This document shows, in pieces, positions 14,397 to 18,459 of a stretch of DNA of 18,459 nucleotides (the stretch's first letter is position 1; each line of letters begins with the position of its first letter). The stretch comes from Chlorobiota bacterium (GTDB taxonomy: Bacteria; Bacteroidota; Bacteroidia; Bacteroidales; JAADGE01): the NCBI GenBank assembly GCA_030592825.1, contig JAUVIG010000022.1:1-18459 (forward strand), read 5' to 3'. The translations under genes were made by a program, and so were the position numbers. Below the pieces are notes generated by a model. That model was not told the origin of the DNA and did no database searches. It saw only the letters and a list, made by a program, of their open reading frames with translations.

Positions 14397-16229
14397 ATGA
14401 AAAAATATACACTAAAATCCGTCTTTGCAATTATTTTAATAATTGTTGTTTTCTCAAGTTTTTCGCAAGGAGTAAAAATATCAACAAGCAACGGAAATCC
14501 TCATGAATCTGCTATATTGGAAATAGAATCAACTACCCAAGGTTTACTGATTCCCAGAATGACATCTGAACAAAGAAATACAATCTCTAACCCAACTGCA
14601 GGATTGCTTGTTTTTGATACAGAAGAAAACGCATTTTTTATATTCGGAAGCGGAAAATGGGTTGACCTTTCCATGTCATCTGAAATTTGGTCTCAATCAT
14701 CTTCAAATGTTTATTTAACAAATACCACTTTCAATGTCGGAATAGGAACAACAACACCTTCCGGTAAATTTGTTGTAAAAGCAGATGCCTCAAAAGCAGA
14801 TGATGATGCTCTTTTTGAGATTCAAGATAAATACGGTAAACCCATATTTGTAGTAACATCTGAAGGTGCAAGGTTATATGTAAAAGACTATACAACAACA
14901 AAGGGAAGATCAGGCGGATTTGCTGTAGGCAGATACGGAACAGCTAAAGGAGTACCCGGAGAAACTTATTTAATGGTAACCCCTGACAGTACCCGAGTAT
15001 ATTCAAGACAAACCGGACGTTCAGGCGGATTTGCCGTAGGCAGATACGGAACTGCAAAAGGAGAACCGGACAGCATATATTTTTATACTAATTTAGACGG
15101 TACAAAAGTTACTACATTCGATACTGACACTAAAGGAGCTTCCGGTGGTTTTGCCGTAGGCAGATATGGAACTGCAAAAGGAGAAGCAGACAGTCTGTTT
15201 TTTTTTACAAATGTTGACAGCACAAGAGTTTATACAGATGGCAGCCAATCAAAAGGAGCATCCGGCGGTTTTGCTGTAGGCAGATACGGAACAGCTAAAG
15301 GAGCAGGAGACAGATATATGCACATTACTTTAGATAACTGTTTTATTGGTATAGACGCCGGATTAAATACTGAACCAAATATTCCTACCGCCGGATGGGG
15401 AGCAAATAATGTTTTTATTGGGAATAAAAGTGGTGAAGAAAATATTTCCGGATTTAATAATACATTTGTCGGAAGAGGTGCCGGTAATAACAATCTAAGT
15501 GGGCAAGATAATGTATGTTTAGGTTTACACAGCGGATATAATCAAAACGGATACAGAAATACTTTTTTAGGAGCTATGTCAGGCTACAGTAATCAAGGTT
15601 CAAGAAATATTTTTATAGGATACAGAGCCGGACAAAGTGAATCAGGTTCAGACAGACTATATATTGAAAACACAAATAGCTCTACACCATTAATTTACGG
15701 TCAATTTGATAATGACAGAGTAGGTATAAATGATGCTGTTCCAACTGCAAATTTACATATAAAACAAGTAGGTACAAATGAAGAGGCTTTAGCAATTGAA
15801 AATGACGGTAATACAAACAGATGGTCTTGGGAAGTTGCATATACTTGGTTGGTTTTGTCATATAATGGTTCAAATGTAGGGTATTGGAATGATGCAACAG
15901 GAAATTATACTGCAACATCAGATAAAAGATTAAAGAAAGACATTAAATATATTGATAAGAATATTCTTGACAGAGTAATGAAATTAAAACCTGCAACATA
16001 CAGACTTTTACATGCAGATAATTCAGGAAACAAAAATATTGGTTTTATTGCTCAAGAAGTTCAAGAATTATTTCCTGAACTTGTTTATCAGGAAACAGAA
16101 GATGGTTTTTTAAGTTTACATTATCCCGATTTCGGAATATTGGCTATAAAAGCCATACAAGAGCAACAATCAGAAATTGAAGAATTAAAAAAACAAATCC
16201 ACGAATTAAAAGAATTAATTCAAAAATAA
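14397..16229 (+). CDS. Secreted repeat protein with S74 chaperone (tail-fiber-type) domain, paralog 1
   Basis: A 610-residue protein from the ATG at 14397; an upstream TTG in frame at 14337 would only bury the signal peptide (residues 1-24, ending SFSQ). Order of parts: an N-terminal motif 'AILEIESTTQGLLIPRMTSE' leading into NPTAGLLVFDT (about 39-75), common in Bacteroidota surface proteins; 'VGIGTTTPSGKF'; then four copies of SGGFAVGRYGTAKG (172, 209, 249, 289), each followed by a variable strand ending D(S/G)T(R/K)V; then YadA-head-like NxFIGxxAG/LGxxSG repeats (about 337-412); and a C-terminal S74 domain from 507 (Ser508-Asp-Lys-Arg-Leu-Lys513, 'NIGFIAQEVQELFPELV') with a final coiled coil. 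In phage tail fibres S74 aids trimer assembly and then cuts itself off at that Ser, with Lys five residues on. A trimeric fibre at the cell surface is likely; no type IX sorting tail is seen. Confidence 0.85.
   Translation: MKKYTLKSVFAIILIIVVFSSFSQGVKISTSNGNPHESAILEIESTTQGLLIPRMTSEQRNTISNPTAGLLVFDTEENAFFIFGSGKWVDLSMSSEIWSQSSSNVYLTNTTFNVGIGTTTPSGKFVVKADASKADDDALFEIQDKYGKPIFVVTSEGARLYVKDYTTTKGRSGGFAVGRYGTAKGVPGETYLMVTPDSTRVYSRQTGRSGGFAVGRYGTAKGEPDSIYFYTNLDGTKVTTFDTDTKGASGGFAVGRYGTAKGEADSLFFFTNVDSTRVYTDGSQSKGASGGFAVGRYGTAKGAGDRYMHITLDNCFIGIDAGLNTEPNIPTAGWGANNVFIGNKSGEENISGFNNTFVGRGAGNNNLSGQDNVCLGLHSGYNQNGYRNTFLGAMSGYSNQGSRNIFIGYRAGQSESGSDRLYIENTNSSTPLIYGQFDNDRVGINDAVPTANLHIKQVGTNEEALAIENDGNTNRWSWEVAYTWLVLSYNGSNVGYWNDATGNYTATSDKRLKKDIKYIDKNILDRVMKLKPATYRLLHADNSGNKNIGFIAQEVQELFPELVYQETEDGFLSLHYPDFGILAIKAIQEQQSEIEELKKQIHELKELIQK
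14910..15302 (+). repeat. Four in-frame copies of the SGGFAVGRYGTAKG-coding repeat
   Basis: The 42-base units start at 14910, 15021, 15141 and 15261 (spacing 111, 120, 120). Their nucleotide sequence is nearly identical, including most third positions, while the DNA between them varies. The same unit recurs three times in the next gene. This is a protein-level repeat with a period of about 40 residues, not a CRISPR array. Confidence 0.9.
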
Positions 16230-16238
16230 AAAATACGC

Positions 16239-16290
16239 AGAGACAGATCTGCGACTGTCTCACATGAAGCAGTCTCTATTTTAATATTTT
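16239..16290 (+). terminator. Terminator-like region with two competing hairpins between paralogs 1 and 2
   Basis: GAGACAG (16240-16246) pairs perfectly with CTGTCTC (16255-16261). Alternatively AGAGAC (16239-16244) plus TGC (16250-16252) can pair with GCAGTCTCT (16269-16277), which is followed directly by a T-rich tract (ATTTTAATATTTT). The two folds exclude each other. The second looks like the terminating form. It starts 9 bases after the stop of paralog 1. Confidence 0.6.
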
Positions 16291-16380
16291 CTCAATAATT
16301 TAGATCATTCCGTCAAAATTTTAATTACAAATAGATAATAATATTGTAACTTTAAGTTTTTAATCTGTAAATTCAGAATT

Positions 16381-17967
16381 ATGAACTACACAAAAATATT
16401 ATTAATCGGTCTTTTTTTATGGGCGGGAGTATATTATTCCCCGGCACAAAACAACATTACAATAACCGATGACGTATCCCATAATGCTGATGCATCGGCA
16501 ATGCTTGATGTTTTTTCAATATCAAAAGGAATGTTAGTTCCCAGAATGACTACAACTCAGATGGTTACAATCTCAAATCCTGCAACCGGCTTACTTGTTT
16601 TTAATACAAGTATAAATTCATTCTGGTTTTTCAACGGTTTAATATGGGTAGATCTTTCGGGTGATACTGAAAGTTTATGGGGTGTTAATTCAACCACAGG
16701 AGATGTATATTTAACTGATTTGGAAACAAATATAGGAATAGGAACGGATACACCTTTAAGTAAACTTGCATTAGTTGCAAACACCGGTGCAGATCCGGAT
16801 GAACCGCTCTTTGAAATCCTTGACGAATTCGGAAAACCAATATTTTCTGTTACATCGGAAGGTGTGAGGATTTATGTTAAAGATGTTGATTCCAAAGGAG
16901 CATCCGGTGGGTTTGCTGTAGGCAGATACGGAACAGCCAAAGGTGTTCCGGATACAACATTTTTTATGGTAACACCGGACAGTACAAGGGTTTATTTGAA
17001 AGAGCAAATCGGAAAAGGAGCTTCCGGAGGATTTGCTGTAGGAAGGTACGGAACTGCTAAAGGTGATGCAAATACAATTTTTTACACAGGTACAGACAGT
17101 ACAAGAGTATATACAGGCTTATCGAGTAAAGATGCTTCCGGAGGTTTTGCCGTAGGCAGATACGGAACAGCAAAAGAAGCAGGAGACAGATATATGCATA
17201 TTACAGAAGATAACTGCTTTATCGGAATAGATGCAGGACTAAATAATATTGCAAATTTTCCTCTGGAGGGAGTAAATAATGTTTTTATTGGAAATGAAGC
17301 AGGAATGGATAATATTGACGGTTCAGCTAATGTTTATCTTGGTAATTGGGCCGGACATTATAATGATGGTAATTTTAATGTTTTTCTCGGAAACGGAGCA
17401 GGAGCTAATTCTAATACAAAAAGTTCAGTTTTTATTGGCTACAATGCAGGATATGATGAAACCGGAGATTATAAATTATATATTGAAACATCAAATGCAG
17501 GGCAAGACGGAGCTTTAATTTATGGCGATTTTGTTTCTGACATCCTTCAACTTAATGCTGCAACAGGAATAGGAGGTCCGCCTGACCTTGAATATGCATT
17601 GACAGTTCATGGTAATGCAATTGCTTTCGGAATTTGGGATGTTTCTGATAAAAAATGGAAAAAAAATATTAACACACTAAACTACGGACTTGATATTGTT
17701 ACCCAACTTCAACCTGTAACTTATAATTGGAGAACTGATGAATATCCGAAAATGAATTTTACTGAAGACAGACAAATAGGTTTTATTGCACAAGAACTTG
17801 AGCTTATAATACCTGAACTTGTAAAAACAGATACTAAAGGAAATAAAGCTGTTTCTTACAGTAAATTCACTCCAATTCTGGTAAAAGCTATACAAGAACA
17901 ACAAAAACAAATTGAAGAACTAAATAAAAAAATTGATGAATTATTAAAATTAATTGAAGATAAGTAA
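16381..17967 (+). CDS. Secreted repeat protein with S74 chaperone (tail-fiber-type) domain, paralog 2
   Basis: A 528-residue paralog of the preceding protein with the same order of parts. Residues 1-23 are a signal peptide ending SPAQ. The 'SAMLDVFSISKGMLVPRMTT' and NPATGLLVFNT motif lies at about 39-77, 'NIGIGTDTPLSKL' at 117-129, and SGGFAVGRYGTAK copies at 175, 215 and 253. FIG-AG repeats (about 290-357) follow, then the S74 domain with Ser422 and Lys427 (SDKKWK), 'QIGFIAQELELIIPELV' and a terminal coiled coil. The N-terminus and repeats are close to paralog 1, but the S74 part differs clearly, so the genes have diverged in a modular way. A weak -7-like TAACTTTA lies at 16347-16354. Forty bases and no terminator separate it from paralog 3, so those two are probably co-transcribed. 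Confidence 0.85.
   Translation: MNYTKILLIGLFLWAGVYYSPAQNNITITDDVSHNADASAMLDVFSISKGMLVPRMTTTQMVTISNPATGLLVFNTSINSFWFFNGLIWVDLSGDTESLWGVNSTTGDVYLTDLETNIGIGTDTPLSKLALVANTGADPDEPLFEILDEFGKPIFSVTSEGVRIYVKDVDSKGASGGFAVGRYGTAKGVPDTTFFMVTPDSTRVYLKEQIGKGASGGFAVGRYGTAKGDANTIFYTGTDSTRVYTGLSSKDASGGFAVGRYGTAKEAGDRYMHITEDNCFIGIDAGLNNIANFPLEGVNNVFIGNEAGMDNIDGSANVYLGNWAGHYNDGNFNVFLGNGAGANSNTKSSVFIGYNAGYDETGDYKLYIETSNAGQDGALIYGDFVSDILQLNAATGIGGPPDLEYALTVHGNAIAFGIWDVSDKKWKKNINTLNYGLDIVTQLQPVTYNWRTDEYPKMNFTEDRQIGFIAQELELIIPELVKTDTKGNKAVSYSKFTPILVKAIQEQQKQIEELNKKIDELLKLIEDK
16903..17178 (+). repeat. Three in-frame copies of the SGGFAVGRYGTAKG-coding repeat
   Basis: Units start at 16903, 17023 and 17137 (spacing 120, 114) and are nearly identical in DNA to the four units at 14910-15302. 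The last unit has Glu in place of the final Gly (TAKEAGD), matching the last unit of paralog 1 (TAKGAGD) in what follows. Confidence 0.88.
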
Positions 17968-18007
17968 AAATATATTAATCGTTTATTAAAATAAATCCGG
18001 AGATATT

Positions 18008-18459
18008 ATGAAATCATTACATTCATTAAAAATAGAATTTATTACACTAATAATTCTGTTTTCTTTTGCAGGCTTTTCGCAAAACAACATTACAATAACT
18101 GATGAAGTTTCTCACAATGCAGATGCTTCTGCAATGCTTGATGTTTACTCAACATCAAAAGGAATGCTGGTACCGAGGATGACAACTACTCAAATAAATG
18201 CCGTTTCAAATCCGGCAACAGGATTATTAGTGTTTAACACTGACTTAAATTCATTTTACTTTTATAACGATACAAAAGGTTGGCAAAATTTATCAGATCC
18301 TACAGGAAGTATATGGGGAGTAAATCAATCTACAGGAGATGTGTATTTAACTGATTTACAAACGAATATAGGAATAGGTACTGACGAGCATTTTAGTAAA
18401 CTTGCAGTAGTTGCAAACTCCGGAGCAAATCCCGATGAAGCTCTCTTTGAGATTCAAGA
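18008..18459 (+). CDS. Secreted repeat protein, paralog 3 (3' cut by window edge)
   Basis: Open to the right edge, 150 codons visible. A signal peptide (residues 1-25, ending GFSQ) is followed by 'NNITITDEVSHNADASAMLD', 'SKGMLVPRMTTTQ', 'NPATGLLVFNT' and 'NIGIGTD..FSKLAVVANSG', almost residue for residue like paralog 2. The visible part ends just before the point where the SGGFAVGRYGTAKG repeats would begin. The repeats and the S74 domain are expected downstream but are not seen. It starts 40 bases after paralog 2. Confidence 0.88.
   Translation, partial: MKSLHSLKIEFITLIILFSFAGFSQNNITITDEVSHNADASAMLDVYSTSKGMLVPRMTTTQINAVSNPATGLLVFNTDLNSFYFYNDTKGWQNLSDPTGSIWGVNQSTGDVYLTDLQTNIGIGTDEHFSKLAVVANSGANPDEALFEIQ

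Noticed and set aside
14910..17178. Regularly spaced 42-base repeats that could be read as a CRISPR array
   Set aside because: The units are in frame within two long open frames, encode one conserved peptide, have spacers of 69-78 bases that also encode related peptide, and no cas genes are nearby.
14397..18459. Prophage tail-fibre module
   Set aside because: Each protein has a signal peptide and a Bacteroidota surface-protein N-terminus, three paralogs lie in tandem, and no other phage genes are seen; S74 domains also occur on bacterial surface proteins.

Overview
The window comes from an AT-rich Bacteroidota genome. I infer this from the gene families (Bacteroidota-type LytS/LytTR pair with a TPR input domain, ECF sigma / anti-sigma-like / beta-barrel operon, M1 peptidase, tail-fiber-domain surface proteins with the 'LLVPRMT...NPATGLLVFNT' N-terminus), from the near absence of Shine-Dalgarno sequences, and from several TAnnTTTG-type -7 boxes ahead of genes. 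The order or genus cannot be fixed from this stretch. No rRNA, tRNA, CRISPR array or transposase was seen.

Layout. 1-616: C-terminal two thirds of an M24 Xaa-Pro aminopeptidase, closed by a hairpin shared with a converging YfiR-like (DUF4154) secreted protein that has a heptad coiled coil (705-1427). 1655-2271: a MntA/HepT (type VII) toxin-antitoxin pair with ATGA overlap. 2294-4333: a secreted M1 zinc aminopeptidase. 4351-5342: a cassette-like insert consisting of a large imperfect inverted repeat and a proteasome-like Ntn-hydrolase gene bracketed by TGTGCACA palindromes. 5362-5811: a five-helix membrane protein, followed by a 414-base gene-free stretch holding a GC-rich palindrome. 6226-8977: an operon of ECF sigma factor, anti-sigma-like membrane protein and coiled-coil outer-membrane beta-barrel protein, with two tandem hairpins between the first two genes and a terminator at the end. 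9119-9460: a small secreted protein made of six TDTEAWAD repeats. 9461-11302 (minus): a membrane-anchored MutS-family ATPase. 11442-14192: a TPR/LytS-type sensor kinase and its LytTR response regulator, the latter broken by an in-frame TAA. 14397 to the right edge: three tandem paralogous secreted proteins with SGGFAVGRYGTAKG repeats, YadA-like 'NxFIGxxAG' repeats and a C-terminal S74 intramolecular chaperone domain (the third is cut by the window edge).

How the parts may work together. Most products are exported or envelope-associated: a cell-surface sigma circuit (6226-8977), a sensor kinase beside a fibre-like surface protein array (11442 to end), and secreted peptidase and repeat proteins. 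The defence-like or mobile content sits at 1655-2271 and 4351-5342. The features most worth a second look are the proteasome-like gene with T1/D17/K33 spacing, the nonsense-split regulator next to the surface array, the six-repeat secreted protein, and the homogenised repeats in the tandem paralogs.
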